From Neobacillus citreus (lineage in GTDB: Bacteria > Bacillota > Bacilli > Bacillales > Cytobacillaceae), in contig NZ_JAGYPE020000020.1 in NCBI RefSeq assembly GCF_018343545.2, positions 16,627 through 80,626 on the forward strand: a DNA stretch of 64,000 nt, given 5' to 3'. Positions within the stretch are counted from its first letter, which is position 1. Each line of letters starts with the position of its first letter. The position numbers were made by a program, and so were the translations under genes. Under the pieces are notes generated by a model. That model saw only the letters and a program-made list of their open reading frames with translations. It was not told the DNA's origin and did no database searches. Shown piece by piece: positions 43,476 to 52,000 of this stretch.

Positions 43476-43871
43476 ATGATGATTAAAGGGATTAATCACA
43501 AAGCATTTCATGTAGTAAATATGGAACGTTCATTGGATTTTTATTGCAATAAGCTCGGTTTTAAGAGAGCGTTTGAATTGAATCAACCAAATGGTGAACC
43601 GTGGATTGTATATGTAAAGGTGGCAGAGGGGTGTTTCATTGAATTGTTTTATGGGGGTGTCGAGGGTGTTAGAGACAGAGCGGAACATATATGTTTTGAG
43701 GTGGATGACATTAACAAAACGGCAGACCAATTGAAGAAAAAGGGAGTACATTTAGCAGAAGAAATTTCACAAGGAAGAGCTTTGAACTACCAATTCTGGG
43801 TAATAGATCCCGATGGAAACTGGCTTGAGTTTATGGAAATGCATCCAGAATCACTACATATGAGATCCTAA
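43476..43871 (+). CDS. VOC family (glyoxalase-like) protein
   Basis: A 131-residue vicinal oxygen chelate protein with two beta-alpha-beta-beta-beta modules. Possible metal ligands are His in INHKAFHV, Glu in CFIELFY, His in AEHICFEV and Glu in WLEFMEM, the H-E-H-E pattern of glyoxalase I-like enzymes. It may be a lyase, epimerase (methylmalonyl-CoA type) or isomerase. RBS AAAAAGGTGTG. It stands alone between the SDR genes and the IclR gene and ends in a terminator. Confidence 0.82.
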   Translation: MMIKGINHKAFHVVNMERSLDFYCNKLGFKRAFELNQPNGEPWIVYVKVAEGCFIELFYGGVEGVRDRAEHICFEVDDINKTADQLKKKGVHLAEEISQGRALNYQFWVIDPDGNWLEFMEMHPESLHMRS

Positions 43872-43905
43872 CAAAGGAAAGAACTTACCTATTCTTATTT
43901 AGCCC

Positions 43906-43946
43906 CAGGCGTCATCCTTTTAAGTGAATGCCGCCTGATTTTTAAT
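43906..43946. terminator. Terminator after VOC gene
   Basis: CAGGCG-TCAT and ATG-CCGCCTG stem followed by ATTTTTAATT. Confidence 0.75.
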
Positions 43947-44080
43947 TACATACAACCGTTATAAATGAAGAATTTTCAGCGTAAGTAAAGAGATGGAAGA
44001 GGACACTTGTTCCCCAGTAATTCCACGCTCCGTTTTAATACGAAATGTTCGTTTTCCCCTTCTAGCAGCGATGTTCATTT

Positions 44081-44854
44081 TCATTGTTTTATATTAAAGT
44101 GTTGGTTGATTGTTTGACATGTATTGAGGAGGGTGGCCGCCAGTTTCTCTTCATTGCCATAAAAACGAATAGATGGGAGAGGGATCGAGATAGAGCATAA
44201 ATTTCCCATGCGGTCAAAAATAGCTGCGCCCACTGCACAAATGCCACGAATGTGCTCTTCTCTGGCAAAAGCAACACCCTCTTTACGAATAATTTTTAAC
44301 TCCTTTAACAGTTCATCCCGGCTCGTAATTGTATGATCATTGAACTTTTGCAGGTGCTCCGGTAACATTTTTTCAACCTCAGCAATAGGCAAGGAGGCCA
44401 GTATTGCCTTTCCGTTCGCCGTACAATGTAATGGAAAAGATACACCGGGTTGTGAAGTCGCTTGCAATGGATGCGGAGCGACAATTTGATCCACAAAAAA
44501 CACCTTACCATTATTTAATACTGATAGATCTACCGTTTCATTGATTTGAGATGATAGTTGTATTAAAAATGGCCTGATTTCTTCTTTTAAATCACTATGG
44601 ACCGCGGCTGCAAGCATCGCGATCTCAGGTCCAAGACAGAAACCGCCGTGAAGAGAGGCGGCTGCAACATATCTTTCCTCCTCCAGGGCAGTTACGATTC
44701 TTTGAACCGTTGACCGAGCAAGGCCCACTTCTTTGGCAATTTGGGAAAGGCTTAACCCTTTTGGATGTTCTTTAAGCGCCCTTAGTATTTTTGCCGCGCG
44801 AGAGATGACTTGAACGCTAGATGGTTTCGTTTGCTCCTGTTTATCGTTGTTCAA
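44081..44854 (-). CDS. IclR family transcriptional regulator
   Basis: A 257-residue regulator: N-terminal winged helix (KGLSLSQIAKEVGLARSTVQRIVTALEEERYV, about 34-65) and C-terminal IclR effector domain (VSFPLHCTANGKAILASL; GVAFAREEHIRGICAVGAAIFDRMGN). Start TTG at 44854 with AAAGGAG nine bases upstream. It is divergent from two Gfo/Idh/MocA oxidoreductase genes. A 13-base element, ACCACAATGCGGT, occurs in both of their promoter regions in opposite orientation and is the likely binding site. Confidence 0.88.
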   Translation of the reverse strand: MNNDKQEQTKPSSVQVISRAAKILRALKEHPKGLSLSQIAKEVGLARSTVQRIVTALEEERYVAAASLHGGFCLGPEIAMLAAAVHSDLKEEIRPFLIQLSSQINETVDLSVLNNGKVFFVDQIVAPHPLQATSQPGVSFPLHCTANGKAILASLPIAEVEKMLPEHLQKFNDHTITSRDELLKELKIIRKEGVAFAREEHIRGICAVGAAIFDRMGNLCSISIPLPSIRFYGNEEKLAATLLNTCQTINQHFNIKQ

Positions 44855-44974
44855 AAGTATAAACTCCTTTCAGAATCAATCCATTCTATTATAACGAAAA
44901 TTCGTAATCCATCAGTAAAAAAAGGTAAAAAAATTGTCTCAGATCAAGTCATTCCTTGGATTCGAGACTTTTTA

Positions 44975-45004
44975 TTGACATGTGCTTTAAAAATTCCCTA
45001 TACT
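44975..45004 (+). promoter_or_regulatory. Sigma-A promoter for Gfo/Idh sub-module
   Basis: TTGACA (44975-44980), 18-base spacer, TATACT (44999-45004). Confidence 0.75.
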
Positions 45005-45032
45005 AGACATATCCACCTAACGGTACAAGTGT

Positions 45033-45045
45033 ACCACAATGCGGT
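45033..45045 (+). promoter_or_regulatory. Putative IclR operator 1
   Basis: ACCACAATGCGGT, about 30 bases downstream of the -10 box; exact reverse complement of the site at 46440-46452. Confidence 0.7.
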
Positions 45046-45321
45046 TATTTTTAAAAATGTATTAAAAAAATGTAATTAAGGACCGTTCCGTATGACTCGG
45101 CATTAACGGCGGTTTGCAGCAGTAATGATAGCCGAATTGAATGGGTGAAATCCATACAAAGGGAGATGTATCGAAGGGCAAATCCTATTAATCAAGAAAA
45201 ATAATGTAACGAACACTACATTAGATGTCAGCGGGAAGCATTAATTTAATGCACCAGTTTTTTTGCAACAGTGACACCTGCAAAAAATTAAAGTTTATAA
45301 CAAATGAAGGAGAATACTGCC

Positions 45322-46296
45322 ATGAAATTTGAAAAAGTTCGTTGGGGAATTATTGGATGTGGTGATGTGACGGAAGTGAAGAGTGGACCGGCATTTCAGA
45401 AAATAAAAAATTCAGAGTTGGTGGCCGTTATGCGGAGAACGGGCGAACTAGCGAAAGATTATGCGGAAAGACACAATGTGCCTAAATGGTACGATGATGC
45501 CGAAGCACTTATTAATGATCCAGATGTCGATGCCGTCTATATTGCTACACCACCGAGTTCACATAAAGAATATACCATTAAAGTGGCAAAGGCAGGTAAA
45601 CCTGTTTATGTAGAAAAGCCAATGGCGCTTAATTTTTCTGAATGCAATGAAATGATTGCTGTTTGCAAGGAGGCTGGCGTTCCTTTATATGTATCATACT
45701 ACCGCAGGGCGCTGCCTCGATTTGTTAAAATAAAAGAGTTATTGGAAAATAAAGCGATTGGTGACGTTCGTTTCGTATCAACAACACAGTATCAAAAAGC
45801 TTCAGAAGACGTGTTGGATTCACAAAATTCCCCATGGAGAGTTCAACCTGAAATTTCCGGAGGGGGGCTATTTTTTGATTTAGCCAGTCATACCCTTGAT
45901 CTATTAGATTTTTTACTTGGGCCAATAAAGGATGTGCAAGGTTTTGCTTCAAATCAAGCAGGTAATTATCGTGCAGAAGATATTTATACAGGTACTTATC
46001 GATTTGAATCTGGAATTCACGGAATAGGAATTTGGTGTTTTTCTGCTTTTGAAGATGTGGATGTGAATGAACTCGTCGGCAGTAAAGGAAAAATTACCTT
46101 TTCCACTTTTGGGAATGAGCCGATTGTTTTGACAACGGCTAGTGGAACAGAGCAATGGAGTTTTGAAATGCCGCAGCATGTTCATCAACCTCTTATAGAA
46201 ACGATTGTGGCTGACTTAACAGAAGATAGCGGCCAGTGTCTAAGTACTGGAGTGACCGGTGCTAGAACAAACTGGGTCATGGGTGAAATAAGATAG
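45322..46296 (+). CDS. Gfo/Idh/MocA family oxidoreductase 1
   Basis: A 324-residue NAD(P)-dependent dehydrogenase: Rossmann loop WGIIGCGDVTEVKSG, the family motif VYVEKPMALN, and the C-terminal alpha/beta domain with GGGLFFDLASHTLDLLDFLLG, where the catalytic His/Asp lie. The length is normal and the C-terminus ends in a usual WVMGEI. It oxidises or reduces sugars, inositols or related polyols. The start at 45322 is set by GAAGGAG. It is under the divergent IclR gene and 250 bases ahead of a second family member. Confidence 0.87.
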   Translation: MKFEKVRWGIIGCGDVTEVKSGPAFQKIKNSELVAVMRRTGELAKDYAERHNVPKWYDDAEALINDPDVDAVYIATPPSSHKEYTIKVAKAGKPVYVEKPMALNFSECNEMIAVCKEAGVPLYVSYYRRALPRFVKIKELLENKAIGDVRFVSTTQYQKASEDVLDSQNSPWRVQPEISGGGLFFDLASHTLDLLDFLLGPIKDVQGFASNQAGNYRAEDIYTGTYRFESGIHGIGIWCFSAFEDVDVNELVGSKGKITFSTFGNEPIVLTTASGTEQWSFEMPQHVHQPLIETIVADLTEDSGQCLSTGVTGARTNWVMGEIR

Positions 46297-46439
46297 CTGA
46301 GAACAGTACATCCTATTCTTTACTATGCGACCCATCCTTAGGATTAGCGTTTTTAATTTCTACACACGATTAAACAATGCTAAAAAGGACTAAATTGTAA
46401 CTTTATAATACCACAATTAACCATAATTGATTCATGTAT

Positions 46440-46452
46440 ACCGCATTGTGGT
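46440..46452 (-). promoter_or_regulatory. Putative IclR operator 2
   Basis: ACCGCATTGTGGT, inverted copy of the 45033 element, 94 bases before the second Gfo/Idh start. A half match ACCACAAT lies 30 bases upstream at 46410, next to a TATAAT (46404-46409). Confidence 0.7.
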
Positions 46453-46545
46453 TGATTATTACGATTAAATCTTTGTTCATATAAATGTTAATAAATATGA
46501 TTACAGAAAGCAATTGGGAAGTTAGTCTGAAGGAGAGCGGTTGAA

Positions 46546-47607
46546 ATGAAACAGGAATTCGGGTTTGCTATTGTCGGATCAGGGCTAATCAGTACCACGT
46601 ATTATGAGCAAATTTCAGCAATAGAAGGAGCAAAAGTGGTTGCAGTATACTCCCGTAAGGAGGATAAGGCAAAATCACTTGCTGATAAGGCCGGTGCAGA
46701 TTGGTATACAGATTATCAAGAAATGCTTAAGAGAAAAGATATTGATATTGTATCGATTATTACACCAAGCGGCACTCATGCTGACATGGCAATAGAGGCT
46801 GCACGTGCCGGAAAGCATGTAATCGTTGAAAAACCAATGGATATTTCCCTTGAGAAGGCACAGCAAATGATCAATGTATGCCGTGAGCATCATGTTAAAT
46901 TAAGTGTTATTTCTCAACATCGCTTTGATTCATCAACTGTGAAGATTAAAACGGATATTGATTCAGGACGATTCGGAAAAATGGTGCTAGGGCAGGCGGC
47001 TGTGAATTGGTATCGTCCTCAAAGCTACTATGATAATAGTAAGTGGCGGGGTACATGGGAAATGAATGGGGGCGGAGTATTAATTAATCAGGCCATTCAT
47101 ACGATTGATTTATTTCAGTACTTCATGGGAGAGGTGGAAAGTGTCTATGCACATACAGCTATATTAGCTCATGAAGGAATTGAAGTGGAGGATGTGGCCG
47201 TTGCCACGGTAAAATTTAAACATGGCGGGTTAGGAACCATTGTTGGAACTACAGCTGCATATCCTGGTCTGTCAGCCCGCTTGGAGATAATCGGAACAAA
47301 TGGTACAGCCGTGATTGAGAATGATCAATTACTTAAGCATTATCTGCGTAATCCAAATAATGAAGCGGAAGTCCTCAACTTAGCTGCCGTCGAAAATAAT
47401 AATGGAAGAGATCGAAATTATGCTTCTGTTGACCCTGCAGCCCTTGATGGTGCTTCCCATCGTTTACAGTTTATCGATATGATAAATGCCATTCTAGAAG
47501 ATAGAGAACCGCTTGTGAATGGTGAAGAAGGAATAAAACCACTAAAAATTATTTTAGCTATTTATCAATCCGCACGGACAGGTCAACCTGTAGATGTTAA
47601 ATATTAA
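46546..47607 (+). CDS. Gfo/Idh/MocA family oxidoreductase 2
   Basis: A 353-residue dehydrogenase of the same superfamily but a different branch: VGSGLISTTYYEQI cofactor loop, VIVEKPMDISLEKAQQMI, and GGGVLINQAIHTIDLFQYFMG with the typical catalytic DxxxH equivalent. It has its own promoter region with an IclR-type site. RBS GAAGGAGAG. The two oxidoreductases could act in sequence or as subunits on one sugar-like substrate. Confidence 0.87.
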   Translation: MKQEFGFAIVGSGLISTTYYEQISAIEGAKVVAVYSRKEDKAKSLADKAGADWYTDYQEMLKRKDIDIVSIITPSGTHADMAIEAARAGKHVIVEKPMDISLEKAQQMINVCREHHVKLSVISQHRFDSSTVKIKTDIDSGRFGKMVLGQAAVNWYRPQSYYDNSKWRGTWEMNGGGVLINQAIHTIDLFQYFMGEVESVYAHTAILAHEGIEVEDVAVATVKFKHGGLGTIVGTTAAYPGLSARLEIIGTNGTAVIENDQLLKHYLRNPNNEAEVLNLAAVENNNGRDRNYASVDPAALDGASHRLQFIDMINAILEDREPLVNGEEGIKPLKIILAIYQSARTGQPVDVKY

Positions 47608-47624
47608 TAACTAATATATGTAAA

Positions 47625-47656
47625 AAGAAAGGAGCTTGGAGTAGCTTCTTTCTCTA
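47625..47656 (+). terminator. Terminator after second Gfo/Idh gene
   Basis: AGAAAGGAGC and GCTTCTTTCT stem with TTGGAGTA loop, followed by CTATATCTTTT. Confidence 0.7.
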
Positions 47657-47698
47657 TATCTTTTAGTTCTTTATACTATTTTTTTATGAAGTACCAGT

Positions 47699-47741
47699 GC
47701 CTGATTTCTCCTTTTAACACGGAGGAATTAGGCTTTTTTTA
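47699..47741 (+). terminator. Second terminator upstream of acyl-CoA operon
   Basis: GCCTGATTTCTCC and GGAGGAATTAGGC with a seven-T tail. Confidence 0.88.
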
Positions 47742-47932
47742 TTGTTTTCCATAACTTTATAAATCTAAATTCTCCTGCCGCTACCCTTCCTTACAAGATA
47801 GTGAATTAGTGAAGTCTTATCTTGGTTGGAAGTTGAAAAAGTGCAGTAATTTTTTTGTCTAAAAACAACTGCTGAAAAGGGGAGAAATGGTAATTTCCAT
47901 TGGCTATAATCAGTGTTAATTTTGGAACCTTT

Positions 47933-47952
47933 ATGTTTCAAGAATGAAACAT
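47933..47952. promoter_or_regulatory. Enhancer-like palindrome upstream of P3
   Basis: ATGTTTCA-agaa-TGAAACAT, perfect eight-base arms with a four-base spacer, about 90 bases upstream of the -24 box. The same layout occurs at 54577. Confidence 0.75.
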
Positions 47953-48032
47953 CGAATGAATTGTCTTGAAATTATCATTCTATTTTGTGGAGAATAATCA
48001 GAATTTACTGGGTTTTATAAGGGGAATTTAGA

Positions 48033-48050
48033 TTGGCACGATTATTGCAA
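48033..48050 (+). promoter_or_regulatory. Sigma-54 promoter P3
   Basis: TTGGCACGATTATTGCAA: GG at 48035-48036, GC at 48047-48048, ten bases between; a full consensus match, 48 bases before the synthetase gene. Confidence 0.94.
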
Positions 48051-48095
48051 GTATATAAGCAAAGACCTTAATTTTAAATAGAGAGGAGTAATGGA

Positions 48096-50219
48096 ATGGC
48101 TTCACTAAACAGTTTAGAGGCTCTTTTTAAACCCAAGAGTATCGCGATTATCGGGGCAAGTCCTGACAGCAAGAAATTGGGTGGGAGACCTTTAAATTAT
48201 TTACAAAGAAATGGCTATAGTGGCCAAATTTTTCCTATAAATCCAAATTACAACGAAATATCTGGTTTGAAGTGCTATTCCAGCCTTCTAGATATAGGAG
48301 AAGAAATCGATTTAGCGATCATTTCACTACCTAGCAAATTGGTAGTCAACGTATTAAAACAATGTGCAGAAAAAGGGGTTAAGGCAGCAGTCATCTTTAG
48401 CTCCGGCTTTTCCGAAATAGGTGAAGCGGGAAGAAAACTGCAGGAAGAAATGACGGCGATTTCCAAGAAGAGCGGTATGAGGATACTAGGGCCCAATACA
48501 CTTGGAATGTTTAACCTTAAGTCTGGGGTATTCGCTACCTTTTCAACCATCTTGGAAAAGCAAACGCCCCTTAAAGGCAATATAGGTTTTGTCAGCCAAA
48601 GCGGGGCATTTGGTTCCCACGTTTTTACGCTGGCACGGCAAAATTTTATCGGTTTTAGCCATTTTGTTGCAACTGGAAATGAAAGCGATATCGATGTGGC
48701 GGATTGTATTGAATTCCTTGCGGAAGATCCAGATACAGATGTAATAGCTTGCTATATGGAAGGCATTAAAGATGGCAATAAGTTAATAAATGCATTCAAG
48801 CTTGCTGCTAAAAAGAAAAAGCCAGTTATTGCTTTCAAAGTTGGAAAAACAAATGCAGGACAAAGAGCAGCCCTTTCGCATACAGGGTCCTTAGCCGGAT
48901 CGGACCAAGTGTTTAATGCCATTGCCAAACAATATGGAGTCTATCGTGCCGAAACGATTGAAGAATTTATCGATGCAGCCTATGCCTGCTCCATGCTTCC
49001 GCTCCCAAAAGGAGATAAGACCGCTGTCTTTACCGTCTCGGGGGGAGTTGGCATTCTGCTAGCAGACCAATTGACGGAAGCATCGTTAACTGTACCGGAA
49101 CCTTCCATTGAAGTGCAGCAGCAGCTTAGTGATCTTCTTCCGATTGCCGGTGTGAAAAATCCGATTGATACAACCGCACAATTAAATACTAGGCAAGACT
49201 TATTGCAAGATTTTATGGAAATTGTTCTTTCCAGCGGAGAGTACGACTCTGCGATCGTTTTCCTAGCCTTTAGCGGACTGTATCCGGAACATGCACAAAA
49301 CCACATCCGATCCGTTTCTAACATTGCCAAAAAGTATAAAGAAACTCCGATTATCACTGTTTCGCTTAATTCGGAGGATTCGAAAAAATCGTTTATGGAA
49401 AACCGGTTAGCCGTCATCGAGGATCCTTCCCGGGCGGTAAATGCCATGAAGGCTCTTAAATATTTCAGCCAATTCTATAAGGAAGAATCCGAGACTGCTA
49501 GAATTGACGGAATGAATGGACTGTCATTTGACAATCTTCCTACCGTGCTGACAGAGCATAAAAGTAAAGAAATCCTTAAACAAATCGGAATTCCAATCAC
49601 GAGAGAACAACTTGCTGCAACTCTCGCGGAAGCAAAAATAATGGCAAGAGAAATAGGGTATCCTGTTGCCCTAAAAGGGATGTCCCCGCAAATCTTGCAT
49701 AAGAGTGACAAAGGGCTCGTCCAATTAAACATAACGAACGAAGAAGAACTCGAAGAGAAATTTACATTTATAAAGCAGCAGATAAACCAAGTTGAAAATG
49801 CAGTTTTCGAAGGTATTTTAGTCCAGGAAATGCTGTCAAAGGATTCTGTGGAAATGTTCATCGGAGCGAATCAGGACCCTGTTTTCGGACAAATGATTCT
49901 CGTCGGTCTAGGCGGGATTCATATCGAAGTGTACAAAGATGCAGTCATGCGAAAGGCTCCTATTTCCGAGGAAACCGCGGAAGAAATGCTGGGTGAACTT
50001 CGCAGCAAAGCCTTATTAAAAGGTTTTCGCGGGTCCGCACCTCGAGATCTGAAAGCATTGAGCCAAGTAGTAGCAAAGTTCAGCCAATTCATCTCCTCCC
50101 ATGATGAGATTGAGGAAATTGATCTAAATCCAATCATGGTACATGCAGAAGGGGAGGGTGTAACTGTAGCGGATGCCCTGATCACTTTAAAGAAGAAAGC
50201 ACTTTCAAATATTCAATAA
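48096..50219 (+). CDS. ADP-forming acyl-CoA synthetase (acetate-CoA ligase family), fused alpha-beta
   Basis: A 707-residue fusion: CoA-binding Rossmann domain (IAIIGASPDSKKLGGRPLNYL, about 12-140), succinyl-CoA ligase-like domain (about 150-440, with the phospho-histidine candidate in AALSHTGSLAGS) and a C-terminal ATP-grasp domain (about 490-700; YPVALKGMSPQILHKSDKGLVQLN). It converts acyl-CoA, ADP and phosphate to acid, ATP and CoA or the reverse. As first gene of a sigma-54 operon with beta-oxidation enzymes it may activate the pathway acid or recover energy from an acyl-CoA. RBS GAGAGGAG. Confidence 0.88.
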   Translation: MASLNSLEALFKPKSIAIIGASPDSKKLGGRPLNYLQRNGYSGQIFPINPNYNEISGLKCYSSLLDIGEEIDLAIISLPSKLVVNVLKQCAEKGVKAAVIFSSGFSEIGEAGRKLQEEMTAISKKSGMRILGPNTLGMFNLKSGVFATFSTILEKQTPLKGNIGFVSQSGAFGSHVFTLARQNFIGFSHFVATGNESDIDVADCIEFLAEDPDTDVIACYMEGIKDGNKLINAFKLAAKKKKPVIAFKVGKTNAGQRAALSHTGSLAGSDQVFNAIAKQYGVYRAETIEEFIDAAYACSMLPLPKGDKTAVFTVSGGVGILLADQLTEASLTVPEPSIEVQQQLSDLLPIAGVKNPIDTTAQLNTRQDLLQDFMEIVLSSGEYDSAIVFLAFSGLYPEHAQNHIRSVSNIAKKYKETPIITVSLNSEDSKKSFMENRLAVIEDPSRAVNAMKALKYFSQFYKEESETARIDGMNGLSFDNLPTVLTEHKSKEILKQIGIPITREQLAATLAEAKIMAREIGYPVALKGMSPQILHKSDKGLVQLNITNEEELEEKFTFIKQQINQVENAVFEGILVQEMLSKDSVEMFIGANQDPVFGQMILVGLGGIHIEVYKDAVMRKAPISEETAEEMLGELRSKALLKGFRGSAPRDLKALSQVVAKFSQFISSHDEIEEIDLNPIMVHAEGEGVTVADALITLKKKALSNIQ

Positions 50220-50250
50220 CAATAGATTAAAAATTTAGGAGTGAAAGAAC

Positions 50251-51483
50251 ATGGATTTTACAATTCCAGAAGAAACACAAGAAATTATTAAAGGGTTAAA
50301 ACAATTTATTGAAAAGGTAGTATTACCGCTAGAAAAGGAAAATCATGAGCTTTTATACAATGAACGGAACTACTACACGGAAGATGGACGCCACCACCCT
50401 AAAGTGGAGGAATTACGGAAGATTGTTCGGATGGAGTCGGCAAAGGCAGGCTACTATACGATGTTTGGTGCAGAAGAGCTTGGCGGAGAACAACTCGGGC
50501 CAATGACAGCATTGCTCGTCCAAGAGGCTATTAATATATCGTATCCATTCAATAAGCTGGTTGATCCAATCGTCATCCCGTCACCATTTACCAACGGTTT
50601 ATCACCAATTTTAACCGGCTTAAAAGAGGAATTGAAAGAGAGATATTTAGATGGAATACGTTCTGGGGAAAAAACACTTTGCTTTGGTTTAACCGAACCT
50701 GATGCAGGATCAGATGTATGGAGCATTAAAACGAATGCCATAAAAGAAGGAAATGAATGGGTCATTAACGGCAGCAAACAATGGATTACAAATGCTGCCC
50801 ACGCTGATTATTGCATGCTTTTCGCCGTGACAAATCCGGACTTAAAAGCACAGAGAAAAGGCGGTATTACCTGCTTCTTCGTTGAAACAGAATCAGAAGG
50901 GTTCTCAGTAGATTCAGTAATTCCAGTTATGGGCGAGCTGGGAGGAGAGGCATGTATTATTAGCATCGATAATCTCCGAGTGCCGGATGAAAACGTCATT
51001 GGGGAAGTGGACTTTGGCTTCTCCATCGCCATAAATGGAATTAACACTGGAAGACTTGGTATGAGTGGAAAATGTATCGGTTCAGCTCAATGGGCTTTAA
51101 AGAAGGCAGTTGAGTATGCAGAAATTCGCAAAACCTTTGGAAAGCCAATTAAAGAACATCAAATGATTCAAGCCATGCTTGCAGAATCTGCTATGGATAT
51201 TTATGCAGCCAGAAATATGGCCCTTAACTGTGCCTGGAAGATTGAAAATAGTAAAAAACAACCTCGTAAGGAAATTTCAATGGTAAAGGCTTTTTGTACG
51301 GAAATGATGGGACGCGTTTATGATCGGGCCATGCAAATCCATGGAGGGGTAGGGATTTCCAATGAACTTGGATTAGAGCAGGGATACCGCCTAGCAAGGA
51401 TTGTAAGAATTCCGGATGGCACCTCAGAAATCCACCGCCGAACTATTGCAAAAAGTTTACTAAGCGGAGATTTAACATTCTAA
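50251..51483 (+). CDS. Acyl-CoA dehydrogenase, ACAD10/11-like
   Basis: A 410-residue flavoenzyme with GLTEPDAGSDVWSIKT and HGGVGISNELGLEQGYRLARIVRIPDGTSEIHRRTIAK. The catalytic position of the YEGTSE motif reads PDGTSE, so Asp replaces Glu as in the ACAD10/11 group. That group is known to include enzymes for modified or hydroxylated acyl chains. It is 31 bases behind the synthetase gene and shares its sigma-54 promoter. RBS TTAGGAGTG. Confidence 0.9.
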   Translation: MDFTIPEETQEIIKGLKQFIEKVVLPLEKENHELLYNERNYYTEDGRHHPKVEELRKIVRMESAKAGYYTMFGAEELGGEQLGPMTALLVQEAINISYPFNKLVDPIVIPSPFTNGLSPILTGLKEELKERYLDGIRSGEKTLCFGLTEPDAGSDVWSIKTNAIKEGNEWVINGSKQWITNAAHADYCMLFAVTNPDLKAQRKGGITCFFVETESEGFSVDSVIPVMGELGGEACIISIDNLRVPDENVIGEVDFGFSIAINGINTGRLGMSGKCIGSAQWALKKAVEYAEIRKTFGKPIKEHQMIQAMLAESAMDIYAARNMALNCAWKIENSKKQPRKEISMVKAFCTEMMGRVYDRAMQIHGGVGISNELGLEQGYRLARIVRIPDGTSEIHRRTIAKSLLSGDLTF

Positions 51484-51543
51484 TCGTTTTTTGGACCGAT
51501 TGGGACATTCACCGATAAAAAAATCATTTTTAGGGAGCTTGCT

Positions 51544-51963
51544 ATGAAAAATGAATTAGTTCTTCGTGAAGAAGAATGGATGAAAAATAATCGGTTTCGG
51601 GATTTAATTGGACTTCAAATTGAGGATATTGGTGATGGAACCGCAACTTTATCCTTGGCAGTACAGGACCAATTGCTGCAAGGGGCAGGAATGGTTCACG
51701 GCGGTGTGATTACTACATTAATAGATTCGGTCATTGGTTCGGCAGTAAGGAGCGTAATGGCTGATCATATGGTTAGTTTAACCGCGGAGCTAAACATAAA
51801 CTTTTTTCGGCCGGCCACACAAGGAAGAATTTTTGCGGAAGGCAGAGTCATTAACAGAGGCAAACAGCTGGCAGTAGGGGTCGGAGATGTCAAGGGCGAA
51901 AATGGAAAATTGCTGGCTACTGGCAGGGCGACGTATGTTTTAAAAGAAATCACTAAGAAATGA
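51544..51963 (+). CDS. PaaI-type hotdog thioesterase
   Basis: A 139-residue single hotdog domain with the GAGMVHGGVITTLIDSVIGSAV helix-loop, in which HGG and Asp are the family's active-site elements. It hydrolyses acyl-CoA to free acid and CoA, probably as a safety valve for dead-end thioesters in the pathway, as PaaI does in phenylacetate breakdown. RBS TTAGGGAGC. Fits third in the acyl-CoA operon. Confidence 0.87.
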   Translation: MKNELVLREEEWMKNNRFRDLIGLQIEDIGDGTATLSLAVQDQLLQGAGMVHGGVITTLIDSVIGSAVRSVMADHMVSLTAELNINFFRPATQGRIFAEGRVINRGKQLAVGVGDVKGENGKLLATGRATYVLKEITKK

Positions 51964-52000
51964 ATGGTCAACTATTAAAAAGAAAGATTGGTGAATCTAT

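Larger units (their letters stand above)
44855..45321. other. Divergent intergenic region, long leader of first Gfo/Idh gene
   Basis: Holds the sigma-A promoter (44975-45004) and the first IclR-type site (45033-45045). The remaining 270 bases form an untranslated leader in which I see no known riboswitch or strong terminator. Confidence 0.6.
47608..48095. other. Intergenic region with two terminators, enhancer palindrome and sigma-54 promoter
   Basis: Two hairpins end the Gfo/Idh unit (47625-47656 and 47699-47741). The palindrome at 47933 and the sigma-54 promoter at 48033 then start the next operon. Confidence 0.8.

Noticed and set aside
45046..45321. Long leader of the first Gfo/Idh gene considered as a riboswitch
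   Set aside because: I could not find a conserved riboswitch core or a terminator/antiterminator pair.
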